From the NCBI RefSeq assembly GCF_003597395.2, contig NC_133770.1:94536206-94600205 (forward strand): a DNA stretch of 64,000 nucleotides, given 5' to 3'. Every line of letters starts with the position of its first letter. Positions within the stretch are counted from its first letter, which is position 1. This document shows, in pieces, positions 10,906 through 22,135 of this stretch. The position numbers were made by a program, and so were the translations under genes. This DNA comes from Chelonoidis abingdonii. Lineage: Eukaryota; Chordata; Testudines; Testudinidae. The notes under the pieces are model-generated. The model saw only the letters and a program-made list of their open reading frames with translations, did no database searches and was not told where the DNA came from.

Positions 10906-12960
10906 GTCACATAATACCTTGCAAAGACGCCTCAACCCAGTCCTGAAGGTATCAACATTAAGGGTGAGACAGGAGCTTGGTCTCCTAAGATCATTTGGTA
11001 CTTTACCCCTTTGTTGAGACAAGGATCCCAATAATTAATGCTTTACTTTTACACAGACACCTGCCCATTAGAAGTTCTACAGAGAACAACAAATAATCTT
11101 ATAGTAGCCAGTAAAGAGCAGTCAGATGGCAGCAACTTTCTGTCAGTATTTATCTGAGCAGGATTTGAGCTGATCCCAGCCTTCCATAGCTACAAGACAT
11201 ATCAATCTTTTCAAAACACTTCCCATGTAGCAAATGCTACAGGTCCCAAAAGGACTAGTGGAGCATACAAAAAAAAAATCAATTGTCAAAAAAATTGCCC
11301 AAACTGGGAAAATATGTACGATAGGCCACATTTATCCCTAGCGGGAACCTCTTAGAAACAACACAGTTACATCACAGGTGAGTCTGGCCCATTAGCAATA
11401 AAACCCAAGTATGAAGAAGAGTAAAACACTGAATTGAAATCCTTCTCAAAGAGAAAATTAGTTCTGTTCCAAAGATTCTCCGTCAAGCCATCTCTGTGTG
11501 CCAGACAGGGACAGACTCAGCAGAATAGCATTGTGAGTGCCAGCTACCAAGGGCTCTATTATATTATCTATAAATAAAGAACATGGGGGAGGCCAAGACA
11601 CTCAAAGCCATGAAGAATAGAAGCTAGCCATACACACCAGTAATGCAAAGAAGCCTCTCTTTCTCCCTTTCCCATGCCCACTCTTTGCCCAGAACTACTT
11701 CCTGTTTTCACCCACTGTGTTTTTGCATAGCAGTAAGAACTTCTCCAGAGAGAACAATAATAGCTTGCCCAGCATGAAGGGCACAGTGGCAAAGACAATT
11801 CCTGTCTGACAGAATGAAGTGTGCGCGCTAACACATCTATCTCCAGGACTCTGTCAGAAGCCTTGCTGGGGGATACCACTCATGTTTGTTCAGTGTCTGG
11901 CACTGTCACTCTCAACCTACTGTCTCATGCTTGACAGCCGGTGTTCACTCAATTTCTAAATTTTCCTAACAAAAGGCCTCCAACTGCCTAGGTACTTACT
12001 CCCCTCCCCCACCAAGTGCAGGCCTTGGAACTGTCACGTGCCTGTAGCATCTGTTACAGGCCCCCCATTTACCACATCTAGGGCATAGCTAGAGTACAGA
12101 AAGAGACCCCTGGCTTTTTTCACTTGCGCCACATTATCACAGAAAGGTGGATTAGAAGTTATCTCAGCTCTGCTTTCTTTCAGAGCTCCTTGGCAACACA
12201 GCCACCGAGATATAAATATGTACAAAAAAATTTTTTTTTGCAGAGGGCATACACACACAAGCAAGGAAGCAACAGCATTCAGAGGCATGGAGGAGATATG
12301 GCAAAGGCAGCTGAGGACTTCTGGAAATCATTTTGAGGGAGTGAAAAAAATTAAAAATCTCACCCTTTTAAGGTCAAAAATAGCAACGCTGAAGAAATAA
12401 ATGCCATCACAGTTCTCCCAAGTTTCATAACCCACCACTGGAAACCAGTAATCTGCATACAAATGGAAAGGACTCTCCAAGTTCCCAAGCCGAGGTTGGT
12501 TGAAATGTAATTTAAATGAACAGATCTAATCTCCAACAAAATTAGAACCCATTGGTTTGACCTGGTGGTTTAGAACTACAACAGCTCAGGAATCACACTT
12601 TGTTCCTCAGAAGGCAGGGACAGGGAGCACTATCAAGGGAGCAGGCTGACCCCTGAAGAGTGTGGGGAAGCAGAATCTATGGACAGACCCTTCACTACCA
12701 TGCATTTTATTTAGTCATTTATGCATGTGCAAGAATGAGTGCAAAGTGGGAGTCAAATGTTACCTTTAAGATCTACACTCACTTTTGGCCTAGCTATAAA
12801 AGGACTACACTAAGATAAAGGGAATGGAAAATTAGACCCTGTGTCTTTGCAGTATCCCTTTTGGTCATTTCAGGATGGAATAGCACTGACAGGTTCTGGA
12901 AGGAACAAAGTCCATCCCATCTCTGCGTGAAGGAAGTTTTACCTGTTATCGTTTCTATTA
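10906..12960. other. single-copy-looking sequence, no gene seen
   Basis: From 10906 to about 11650 this is the clean counterpart of the damaged copy left of the gap. The remainder up to 12960 has no recognised repeat, domain or exon. Frames such as 11568-11879 and 12034-12288 on the minus strand show no known domain. Confidence 0.4.
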
Positions 12961-12968
12961 CATTAGTG

Positions 12969-13278
12969 TAGAGGTCCCTAAACTGTGGGGCTCACCTCCC
13001 CACCATGGGAGAACAGAGGAATGTTCAGAGGGACCTGGCAGGGGCCATGGCTAGCCCTGACACGGGGGCAGGGAGGGAGCGGTGCTCTGTTTCTCTTCTG
13101 GCCTCAGCTGCTGGCTCCACTCCAAGACCCACCCCCAAAGGTGGCCCCAGCCTCAGCCCCTTACCCTGTCCGCATTTCCGCCCCTCCCCCCCCAAGAGCT
13201 GTGGCCCCAACCCTGACTCGGGGGCCAGGAGCATGACAGGGGTAAGGGGGAATGAGGTAAAAAGTTTAGGGACCGCTG
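12969..13278. mobile_element. hAT-type non-autonomous element
   Basis: Left end TAGAGGTCCCTAAACT and right end AGTTTAGGGACCGCTG are inverted repeats of the hAT form CAG.GGTCCC. They are flanked by CATTAGTG (12961-12968) and AATTAGTG (13279-13286), 7 of 8 matching, the 8 bp duplication expected of hAT elements. The interior is GC-rich with C runs and gives open but meaningless frames. No transposase. Confidence 0.85.
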
Positions 13279-13299
13279 AATTAGTGACTAGAGGCTCCA

Positions 13300-13510
13300 G
13301 ATGAAATCGGGACTCCATTGTGCCAGGTGCTACACAAACACATAGATAATCCTTGCTCTGAAGGGTTTTCAGTCTAAGTAGATCAGTCAGATAAGAGAAG
13401 GAAGGGGAAACCGAGGCACAGAATGAAGTGATCTGCCCAACTTGTCCATGGCAAAGCCAAGAATGGAACCAAGAATTCCTGAGCTGCAGTTCAGTGGTGC
13501 ATTGGACCAC
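13300..13510 (-). repeat. old LINE/MIR-like tail repeats
   Basis: CAGGTGCTACACAAACACATAG followed by CTTGCTCTGAAGGGTTTTCAG resembles a tail repeat seen also at 42480-42605 and 55490-55590. It is followed by GAAACCGAGGCACAGAATGAAGTGATCTGCCCAA, which reads in reverse like a MIR-type core (GGGCAGATCACTTC... GTGCCTCGGTTTCC). Both are strongly diverged. Confidence 0.55.
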
Positions 13511-13890
13511 ATTGGGTCTGTGGTGTTTAGTCTGCAATTGCAGAGCAATATGAAGTAAGAAAGGCGAACATGGGGAAGATACAAAAGAAGCTTAGACAAA
13601 TGCCCTCATGGAAAGAATATTTACTACTCCCTAAAACATTTAATGTTTAACATAGAGTATAGTAAATGGCATGGTTTTAAATAATAAGTACGTTTTTAAA
13701 TTAGCCAATGTGTATTCATGTATGGAACTTCAAGAGACACGTAAAAGGAGACAACATCTGAGGCATGATAAGAAGGTGGAGATGATCTGCAAGTCTCACA
13801 GATTTACACTTGTTCACACCAGAACAGCAAGCTGGTAGCAAGACTCATTTGTGATGCTTGTTCTGGATCGAGCAGAAATGGCCACGTGTG
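13511..13890. other. unassigned sequence
   Basis: AT-rich; no repeat, exon or RNA gene recognised. Confidence 0.4.
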
Positions 13891-13898
13891 ACATAGCC

Positions 13899-14424
13899 CA
13901 GAAGTTCTCAAAATTTTTCTTTCTGAGGCCTCCCTTGACATGCTATAATAACTCCAGGGATGAGCAGAGGCAGAGGGGACAACTTGGGGCTTTGGGCCAG
14001 GGTTGGGGGACGTAGGACATAGGCATAGTCTGACTACTATTGGGGGGGTGGCAAAGGCAGCAGGGCTCAGGACAGCTCTGCATAGTGAGGCCCAGAGAGG
14101 GAGTGCCACCTCCACCTCCTGACTTAGCTCAGCGGGCCACCCAACTGTCCGGGTTGCGGGGGAAGACAACCAAAAAATATAAGTCAAAGTGAGGACTCAG
14201 CTCAAAAAGTTTGAAAAATGTTCCTGGTGCAGGGAGGGGTAGCTAGGGGCTGTGTGCAGGCAGGAAGGTAGCTCAGGGTGCAGGAAGGGAGTAGCTAGGG
14301 GCTGTGCAGGGGAGGTAGCTCAGGGTTCGAGGAGGAGGGAGTTGGGGACTATGTGTGAGCAGGGCACCTGGGCTCAGGGCTTCAGCCCTACAGGGAGGTA
14401 CAGACCCCTAGATGAGAACTGCTG
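13899..14424. mobile_element. hAT-type element with internal minisatellite
   Basis: Left end CAGAAGTTCTCAAAAT and right end GATGAGAACTGCTG match the CAG.AGTTCTCA terminal form of hAT elements. The flanks ACATAGCC (13891-13898) and GTATAGCC (14425-14432) agree at 6 of 8 positions. The interior at about 14230-14340 holds tandem units with GTAGCTAGGGGCTGTG and GGTAGCTCAGGGT. No transposase is encoded. Confidence 0.75.
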
Positions 14425-14560
14425 GTATAGCCAGTACCAACAATCAGGGATGATCTGTGACAGAGAGCTCATTAGAGGAAATTGTAAAAGTCTTCAGTAT
14501 GCAAGGGGTTATGGTTTTTGTTATGCTGTTATGGTTTTAAAATCCAAATACATTGTGCTC

Positions 14561-14562
<2 letters not shown>

Positions 14563-14625
<63 letters not shown>
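14563..14625. repeat. (TA)n microsatellite, 63 bp
   Basis: Uninterrupted TA run, the longest simple repeat in the window. Confidence 0.98.
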
Positions 14626-14628
<3 letters not shown>

Positions 14629-15284
14629 CTGTTACATTTCCCCACATATTGTTATTAATAAGTCTCTTTAGTGATCTATAAATGCTTCTATTTCTGTTTC
14701 CTCACCTTGTGTGATATTGTCCTCCCAGTAAACTTTTCTCTTAACTGAAGTGAAGTTGAAGAATTGTTGTGATCTTTCTGTAGCTTCCTAGATACCAGAG
14801 TGGGGTGGGTTGGCTTTGCTTTCAAACAGCATTTCTCTATTTTGTGCTAGGAATTGTTCCAGGGGTTTCTTGTAGCAGGGATTCTATTTTCACTCAGGTT
14901 TCTGCAGGAAGTTGTAAGGTGACCTGTTGCAGCAGTTCTGTATCTTCTGCCTGAAAGATTCTGCTTTTTTTCTGGGGCACAAATGAGTCAGTACCCCCTC
15001 TCTGATGAGTAGCAGTTGAGGGACGTAAGGACCAGCAGCAACTCCAAGACTGACAGCGGAAGCAGAATTCAAAGCAGCAGTGGGAACTTCTTATGATTTG
15101 GATGATGTCTTCTTTTGCATACTGCAGGGAGAGGCAGTTTCTCAGTCATTCTTGTATCACTGTCTTGATATGTGGCCAAAATGTTTATCTATTGAAAATT
15201 ATACAATAAAATCAATTAGGAAGATTATGTTTTGAGCTGCCTTCACAAGCTGTTCTCAGTATGAATCTCAAAAGTTGCTAATTA
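14626..15284. other. unassigned sequence
   Basis: T-rich plus strand around 14820-15000; no repeat or exon recognised. Confidence 0.4.
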
Positions 15285-15407
15285 TGGCCCTGATCCTGCA
15301 AAGACCTGCTTAACTTTACTGCTATGAACAGTCCTATTGAAACCAATGGGGCTATGCATGGCAGAAAAGTTCAGCACATGCGTAGATGTTTGCAAGATCA
15401 GGGCCTA
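15285..15407. repeat. short imperfect hairpin element
   Basis: Left arm CCCTGATCCTGCAAAGAC and right arm TTTGCAAGATCAGGGCC fold together, with TTAACTTTACTGC and an ATTGAAACCAATGGGGC centre. The type 'GATCCTGCAAA ... CAATGGG ... GCAGGATC' recurs at 18778-18905. Confidence 0.75.
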
Positions 15408-15839
15408 TAATGGCACAGCAAGCATAATTCAGCATGGGGCCTACATCTGGGGCAAAGGGGAATGCAGTTTTCATGGAGAAAACATCTCTATATTTTTTGG
15501 AAGGAAAAACATAAAACACTGACCGGGCCTAGAGACAAAAAATTCCCACTGCTTTCTTTGTGTGGATTTTTCCTTTCTGCAACTTCAGAAATCATCAGTA
15601 CTGGCGTTCGTTTCAGGTTCTGAACAGGGTATTTTTATCCAAATATGAATATTGGTTCTGAGCATGATATGGTAGAAGACAGGTATTTCAAAATGTAATA
15701 TTTTCTGCTTAGCTGCAAAAGCCTACATGAAGCCAAAATCAAACAGCAACAACAACAACCAAACCCCTAGCTATTCCATGAAGGATAATGAGGGGAGTCC
15801 TTCCTAACACTATCTCTTCGCAGGCTAGGCACCCGCATT

Positions 15840-16250
15840 GATGCCCTTTTGCACTTTTATTATTGACTTTGCCTTCCAGTGAGCCACTTTCTGACCCTTT
15901 ACTTCCTCTTGGCTTTGGTCGCCAGTTAAGTGAACATCCAGCTCAGAGTGATGCTTTGCAATCCCTTTCCACACCTTTTGATTTCTGTTGTAAGTGCCGA
16001 CATCCTGCAGTGCTGCTGCCTCGGCATGAAAGGAGAGCAGAACTTTCCTTCACTTGGATTTGAATTGTTTTAATGAATTCATGTATCACAACAACCCTTT
16101 TGTGTTTGATTTCCATAATTATTCTAACAAATATGGTTACTCCCAGGAACGTTTGCTGATGCAGCTAATTTTAAGTGAATATTGCAGAGTATTCACTGAG
16201 TGCACTTCAAGCTTTGTAATAGTAATGGAACTGGAAGCTTGATCGTACTC
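15840..16250. promoter_or_regulatory. candidate conserved non-coding element
   Basis: A 400 bp block with no repeat hallmarks and evenly mixed composition. It contains TTTTAATGAATTCATG, CATAATTATTCTAAC, and GCTGATGCAGCTAATTTTAA. Short frames cross it (15863-16063, 16054-16242) but neither shows a domain. Enhancer or structural non-coding element is a guess from motif texture. Confidence 0.25.
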
Positions 16251-16354
16251 ATCCAGACATGGGTCTGGATGTGCAAAAGGAGTTGGGTGCTGTGACCCAG
16301 AGTATCGCAGTGCCTAACTTTCAGCCTCTGGAAAATCACAGATTCACAAAGCCA

Positions 16355-16680
16355 ACATCTACCCTATGAGCTAGGGGTGTGATTCCCCTGCTTGTGCCCA
16401 CATACGTGCCTTAGCCCATCTAGCTAGCATGAATATAAATAGCAGTGTAGCTGCACAAGCATGGCTAGCAGCAACAGAAGCATTGCTGAGCTGGTTCGAG
16501 TACAAACACACCTGACACTGGTGGGTACGTAATTAGTGTGGCTCAGCTGTGCCTCCAGGCTACTTTGGCTCCACGACTGCTTTTATCACACTAGCTTGAG
16601 GAGAGCTAGCACAAGCACATTGAACATAAGCTAGGAATCACACTCCTAGCTCTAGTGTAGATATACCCTTACAGGCAACT
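16355..16680. mobile_element. MITE-like palindromic element
   Basis: Left end GAGCTAGGGGTGTGATTCC pairs with the right-end reverse complement GAGCTAGGAGTGTGATTCC (read from about 16656 back to 16638). The right flank has TAGTGTAGATATACCC. Related elements with GTCTACA-like ends lie at 35149-35475 and 38728-39055. Confidence 0.7.
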
Positions 16681-16796
16681 AAGTCCAAGCTACAGGGAAG
16701 TGCCTGTCTCTGGTAGCCGTTTACAACTGGGAACCCTCTTTTGAGTTAGGCACCAGAAGCCAGAGGAGGAGGTGGTGGTGGTGCCCATCTTATAAC

Positions 16797-17085
16797 TTTT
16801 AGCCCAGTGGTTAGAGAACTCAGCAGGAATGTGGGAGACCCAGGTTCAGTTGTCCCCTCTCTACCAGAGGGGTTTAAAAGGCTGTGAACAGAGGTCTCCC
16901 ACCTCTCAAGAGACTGCTCTAACCCATGGGCTAAGGGATATTCTGATGTGGGGCTCCCTCAAACTCTCTTGCTGATGCTGTACCACTGTGGATAAGGAAT
17001 GAAAGAGGGATTTAAGCAGGGGGACTGGGTCTCCCATCTTCCAGGTGGATGTCTTAACCACTGGACTACAGAGTCAGTCAGTCAG
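16797..17085. repeat. composite of tRNA-like SINE heads in opposing orientations
   Basis: On the plus strand TAGCCCAGTGGTTAGAG (16800-16816) is an A-box-like start, followed by GGGAGACCCAGGTTCAGTT with a B-box-like GGTTCAG. On the minus strand, two more heads appear: CTTAGCCCATGGGTTAGAGC near 16920-16940 and GTAGTCCAGTGGTTAAGAC near 17050-17070, each followed by GGGAGACC-type phrases. These are Pol III promoter-like motifs in alternating direction, so not a functional tRNA gene. Confidence 0.6.
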
Positions 17086-17589
17086 GCTCTCTCTCCCTCC
17101 CTTCAGACTATTTAAATATTTATCCACAGAGGAACAACAGTGCACACATTTAGAGAACTTTTACTCTGAAAACTTAGGGGCCTATGTTTAGGTGCTTATA
17201 GCGTTAAGCAGGAGTTTTGTGCATTGCAGTGGAGACAAAACTGGGACATACATGCCTAAAACAGGGATTTAGATGCCTAACTTTTTTTGTGCATCCAAGG
17301 TGGTTTACACGACTGTCCAAAATAGTTCCTATTAAAATAATCCAAGTCATTGCAATGAACTTCTTGCCAAGATAGCTGCAGGCCAAATGTTATTCACAAA
17401 AGTTACTTGCCACATAATTTCAAACAACAAACAAATTCAAGAAAATCTCATTGTGTTTGCAGACCATTTGAAATTACACAAAGAGGCAAACTGATTTGAA
17501 CTATTATTCGGTACTAATGACTCACCCAGAACTTGTCATTACTCACACAGCTGTAATCATATAATTCCAAACTGATCATGCAATTAACT
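17086..17589. other. unassigned sequence
   Basis: AT-rich, no recognised feature. Confidence 0.4.
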
Positions 17590-18210
17590 GTTTCACACTC
17601 TCCGTTTAGTGCTGAAATATTTTTTCTGCAATTTTTTTCATCATAGTAATTTTATTGAAAATGAATTATTTTGTGAAAAAGATCTTTTCAATGAAATATT
17701 GTGTTTTTCAAAATACTATTTAAAAGAAAAATGTCAGGATAAAACCCTGACGTTTATTGGTATGTTTGAAACTTTTAATTTCAAAATTGTAGGAAAATAC
17801 CCATTAACACTCAGGTTTTTTGTTAGTTAGTTTCCTCTAGAAAAACAAGATAGAAGAAAGTAACACTTTTCTTTTTAAAAGTGCCACTTGAAGTAGCACT
17901 TTCTTTCATTTTTTTCACTTTCATTTTATTAGAAAGTAACACAATATCACCTGGCGGCTTTTTTCCCCATTCGGAAAAGTCAAAAAGTGTGAGAAAGTGG
18001 AGAGAAATATTTTTTACATTTGGTATTGCTCTTCCAATTGGCAAAAGTTGGAAAATAGTAAGAAAATGGGATGAAATTGGGTTTTCCACATTTTCTTAAT
18101 TCTTCTGATTTTCCCATGGAAAAACAGTTCATTGGGGGAAAAATTCCAATGGGGACTTTTCCTGTAGGAATTTTAATCAGCAAATCCCCCATTTTCCAAA
18201 CAGTTCTAAA
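17590..18210. mobile_element. AT-rich foldback (hAT-like) element, degenerate
   Basis: The right end reads in reverse TAGAACTGTTTGGAAAATGG, comparable to the TAGAGATGGTCAAAAA end of the better copy at 32990. The interior is full of short opposed words (AAAGTGCCACTTG / AAGTAGCACTTT; TTTTCCCATGGAAAAA). The left boundary is not clear. Confidence 0.45.
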
Positions 18211-18777
18211 TCAGCTACATATTGGCCCTGATCTAACACCTATTAAAGTCAATAGAAAGAATCCTGTTGAATTCAGTGGGTATTGAACAAGGTCCTAGAT
18301 GGATATCTAAGCCACCATTCTCACTGCTGAAGATTGGAAGTGGAGTAAAGAGGAGTGATGGAATTGTTGTGTAAACAGTGTGGGTCATTATCACTTTCCC
18401 TTGCTTTGAGCAATCCAAGTTCTTCTCCTTGAAAATGTAGCCTATTCTGAAGAATATGCCTTTTGTTATTCCATACTAAACCACTCAGAAAACTTAAGAC
18501 TTTAACTCCAGTATTGGAAGTGGTCCTTATCTCTCAAATTGCACCCCCTTTTTATTAACATTTAAAATAGGCTTCTGGGTGAGACAGGACCTTCCCAATT
18601 CCCTTCAAGAGAGTGAGCTCCAATGTTTTCATTTTTTTAGTACAGCTAAATAAAATGTTACTTATTTCAAGTTTTGACAAAGATTTTCACAAAAACAGTT
18701 CAACATTTTTCTCCTTGTGCTTGTTTTTAGCAAGAGCTAATCACATTTCAAACATTACTTTATACATATGGAATTAA

Positions 18778-18905
18778 GGCCCCAATCCTGCAAATTACCA
18801 TGTCTATAGCCCTACATGGAACCACATTGACTTTAATAAAGATCTTGTGGATTTCAATGGGCTCCTTGCAGGATTCCACCCAAGTGGAGTAACTTCCAGG
18901 CTGGG
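18778..18905. repeat. short imperfect hairpin element
   Basis: CCCCAATCCTGCAAATTACC on the left and CTTGCAGGATTCCACCC on the right, with ATTGACTTTAATAAAG and TTTCAATGGGCTCC between. Same type as 15285-15407. Confidence 0.6.
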
Positions 18906-19830
18906 GGCCTAAAAATTCTATTTACAAAGGCTATAAAAATAACTAACTGGTCAGAAGGACACTAACTTTTCCTAGCAAGGAATTATGATACTTTGTATCT
19001 TAAAGGTAATTACAAGACTGTGTGTTTATTTGATTTTGATTGAAATTCTAGTGTGGTGAATTATAGGAAACATGACTCTTGCTGTTTCCTAGTGCTCCCT
19101 TCAGTCTTACAAGAAAAGTCAAGGTTATTATCCATCTTAATACACCATGAAGAACTTCCCTAACATTCAGCAATAATGCTTTAGTCATTTTTGTGCCACT
19201 TTAAACCCTGCCACTACATTTTTTTCAGGCAAGGATAACTAATAAGCCCATTAGTTCAAGTATTCGCAGCCTGGGTCAGGGAAGCTATATATATAGAAAG
19301 AGAGAGAGAGACAATTTCTCAGTGGCTCTTGGAAGAAAGCTCTTTAGTGATGAAATTTTTACTTAAGAAAAGCTCCTAAATCAATTGCTCTTTGAGCTAG
19401 GGGATGCTGTGTTTTCTTCACTCAGCAGTTCCATATCATTTGCTCTCCACCACTGGCTCAACAGGTTGTAGACCATATAACCTGCAGATTGGCTTCCACA
19501 AGAAAGGAAGCCAGTTCTGCATTCAGACATCCCTGAGCATATTCCCAAAGCCAGCACTGGGAAATATTCCAGGCATTGCCCAATTTTGTTTTGTTATTCT
19601 GATGAGAAAATGTGAGGAGGTGGAGGTCTTGAATGGCAAAGGGACAACAAGCAAACACAGTTTTCTTTCAGCAGTGTTTGTCTCTACAGCACAGTAACAG
19701 CTGAGCTCTGATATCTTTTAACACACCAGAGACTTAAAGAGGCTTACAAGACTGGTCTGTTTAGGAGGATAAAAGATGCGCATTTGGCAAGAATGAGCAC
19801 ATTGCATAGTTAGTCTGTTTAATTATCTGT
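18906..19830. other. unassigned sequence
   Basis: No repeat or exon recognised, apart from a short TA/GA simple repeat near 19287-19312. Confidence 0.4.
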
Positions 19831-19932
19831 GGGTCTGATTTTCCTCTCATGTTGAATTTACATGTGTGTAGCTTCACAGATTCCATAGAGTTACTCCTGA
19901 TTTATATTGGTGTTAAGTGAGATCAGAATCAG
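19831..19932. repeat. short imperfect hairpin element
   Basis: GGGTCTGATTTTCCTCTCA on the left against TGAGATCAGAATCAGG on the right, with TTACTCCTGATTTATATTGG inside. Same group as 5713-5822 and 22624-22722. Confidence 0.6.
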
Positions 19933-20139
19933 GTGTTACGTATCTAGTCATGTCATTGTCCATTTTTTGTGTGTGTATGTCCAACAGTCATTCTGATTCT
20001 TCCATATCTGGACATCCAGCTATAATTGTATTCTTTTGTCTATAGTATGTGATCACCAGTCTCCTGTGATATTGTTTAGGCTACATTCACAAGAAAAACA
20101 TGGCCTCTGCATGACTGCAATAATAAAATACATAATTAA

Positions 20140-20240
20140 TTAACTAGATTGTCAATTTCTTGGGGCAGGGCCCATTTCTTATTTGTTTGTAAAGTTCCAA
20201 ATAGCACTTTCAGCATGCAGTAAACAGAATAATATAGTTT
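20140..20240 (+). repeat. old LINE tail-like repeat
   Basis: TAGATTGTCAATTTCTTGGGGCAGGGCCCATTTCTTATTTG matches the TGTAAGCTCTTTGGGGCAGGGACTG phrase at 57780-57905 and 43258-43365. Highly diverged relic. Confidence 0.6.
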
Positions 20241-20450
20241 TGGAGTGTGATTATATTACCAACTAATTTGAGAACATTTGCACCTGGCTTCTTAATCCTT
20301 CACTCACCCCGAATCACTTACTTCAGCTAAAATAACTGCAAATGTCAACAGAGCACCTGGGCAGAAGTGTTGTCTAATGGCTTTCACTAGGGCTTGAGTG
20401 TCCCTGAGTTGGAGATCCATTCTCAGCTCTGGCAGGTCACCTTGGCTAAG

Positions 20451-20650
20451 ATTCTCAAGAGGGATTATGATTCTGGGTACCTCCGTTTTTGGAGTTCCAA
20501 GTTGGGACACCTTAAAAAGGACCTAATTTTCAGTGAGTTGGCACTCAGCATTTTCTGAACATCAGACCCCCTTTAACATGTGTCAAGTTGGGCACCCAAA
20601 GCCTGAGGAACTAAAAAAATCACTACTCACTTTTGAAAAACTTGGCCTTT
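20451..20650. repeat. family D foldback element
   Basis: Left arm: GATTATGATTCTGGGTACC, then ACACCTTAAAAAGGACCTAA and TTTTCAGTGAGTTGGC. Right arm: AAGTTGGGCACCCAAAG and AATCACTACTCACTTTTGAA. The reverse complement of the right arm repeats the left-arm consensus (AAAAGTGA.TAGTGATT.TGGGTGCCC). Confidence 0.7.
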
Positions 20651-20689
20651 TCCTCTTTGTGCCTTGTTTTACTCACCTGTAAAATAATA

Positions 20690-20815
20690 TTATAATGTTT
20701 ATTATCTGTATTACTAGAATGCCTAGGAGCTCCAGTCATAGCTCAGGACTCCATTGTGCTACGTTCTGTATAAACCCAGAACAAAAAGATGGTCCCGGCT
20801 TACAATCTTGCATCA
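20690..20815 (-). repeat. old LINE tail-like repeat (reverse)
   Basis: TGCCTAGGAGCTCCAGTCATAG, then CCATTGTGCTACGTTCTGTATAAACCCAGAACAAAAAGATGG. A close relative lies at 42480-42605. It is the reverse orientation of the family at 57780-57905. Confidence 0.65.
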
Positions 20816-20892
20816 TCGTGGGGATATAATGAGAGTTCCTTAAGTTTTGTTTGTAAAATGCTATTAGAGGCTCAGATGAACTCAGTACTAAC

Positions 20893-21018
20893 TAGGGTGA
20901 CCAGATGTCCCAATTTTATAGGGATAGTCCCGATTTTGGGGGCTTTTTCGTATATAGGCACCTATTACCCCCCCCATCACCTCTCCCGGTTTTTTACACT
21001 TGCTATCTGGTCACCCTA
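20893..21018. mobile_element. hAT-type MITE, intact ends and target duplication
   Basis: A 126 bp element with perfect terminal repeats TAGGGTGACCAGA and TCTGGTCACCCTA. It is flanked by perfect 8 bp direct repeats GTACTAAC (20885-20892 and 21019-21026). The interior has TCCCAATTTTATAGGGA and a C run. I recognise this element type from turtle genomes. It is non-coding and moved by a transposase supplied elsewhere. Confidence 0.93.
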
Positions 21019-21026
21019 GTACTAAC

Positions 21027-22127
21027 CGTTACCAAAAAACAACTTTGTTCAAATAGCAAAATACACATTTACAAAGGAAATAACTCTACTAGTGTTTACT
21101 GTTTCTTTTGGCTTCTGAATCTGCCTCTAAAAAGGATAAAAAAATCTAACAGTGGTTGCAAGGTATCCTCGCAACCACAACTGCTCAGCTTCACTAATTA
21201 ATGTTTGCTGTTACATAACCAATACATTTTAGAAGTGTAAATGTAAACAACAGTTTATCTCACAGTCAACAGTGCCCATAGCAGAGTCTGTTGTATCTCA
21301 ATAGGAAACCCATTGAAGGCAAAGCCCTCATGGCTTTTTTGGGAGTTATTCACCCATGCAGTCTTGTGAGTGTGATTCAGTTGAAGTCACCGCTCCCCAA
21401 GAAAATGAAAGGGCCCTCACAGATGTTTAGTAGCACATCAACACAACTTAGCACGATGTAATGAAATTCCCCAATCTAGGTCAGACATTACCTAATTGAT
21501 AAGGTGGCCGCTATGGGTCTCAGCTGCTCCGCTTCCAGTATGTGTTACACACAATCAGTCTCTGTTCGCTTTCACTATGACATCATTCTGACAGACCCCT
21601 CCCATGCATCACGCTGGCTGCAAACTTCCTTTCCATCTGAGATAAACAAAACTGGACGCAAACTCTGTCATTAATAAAATATACAACTTTCTGCAGCTTC
21701 CACCCTTAGCTAGCCCATATTTCCTGCCCATATTATTTGTCAGAATTCCTGAACAATTCCTCCCTCTAGGCCTTTCCAATATTGCATCAAGAGCAGCTGC
21801 AGCCTGTCGGGCCTTTGGGAGCTCAGACTTGAGGCACCAGACTTTCAGTGTCAATACACTAGCCATTAAAGCATTGAAGGATTCCCCCAATCACTGCTCT
21901 TATTTATTTATTTATTTTTAGTGACTGTGTTCAAATAAGCTAGTCTGTTCCTTTCGGACAACATAGTTATTTGTTCATTTAGTGGAGCCTCAGGAACAAT
22001 AGGAAACAGAGAGATGCAGAACTGAACAAGGCCAAGTTACCAGCAGCTGAGGATGATGGCACCATCACAGCCTTATACCTTGAGTGTAGAGGGACAAGAA
22101 GAGACAGACTCTCACACAAAGCACAGA
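21027..22127. other. unassigned; possible conserved block 21480-21900
   Basis: No repeat hallmark is seen until the TTTA microsatellite at about 21900-21919. The 21480-21890 stretch has mixed composition (for example CATCTGAGATAAACAAAACT) and could be conserved non-coding sequence. The minus-strand frame 21609-21890 has no domain I recognise. Confidence 0.3.
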
Positions 22128-22135
22128 CTCAAGCC

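Noticed and set aside
13025..13537. 170-codon minus-strand frame
   Set aside because: It spans a hAT-type element and an old MIR-like relic, and shows no domain.
16797..16870. Functional tRNA gene on the plus strand
   Set aside because: A-box and B-box-like motifs occur but the arms do not pair as a tRNA and opposed copies follow.
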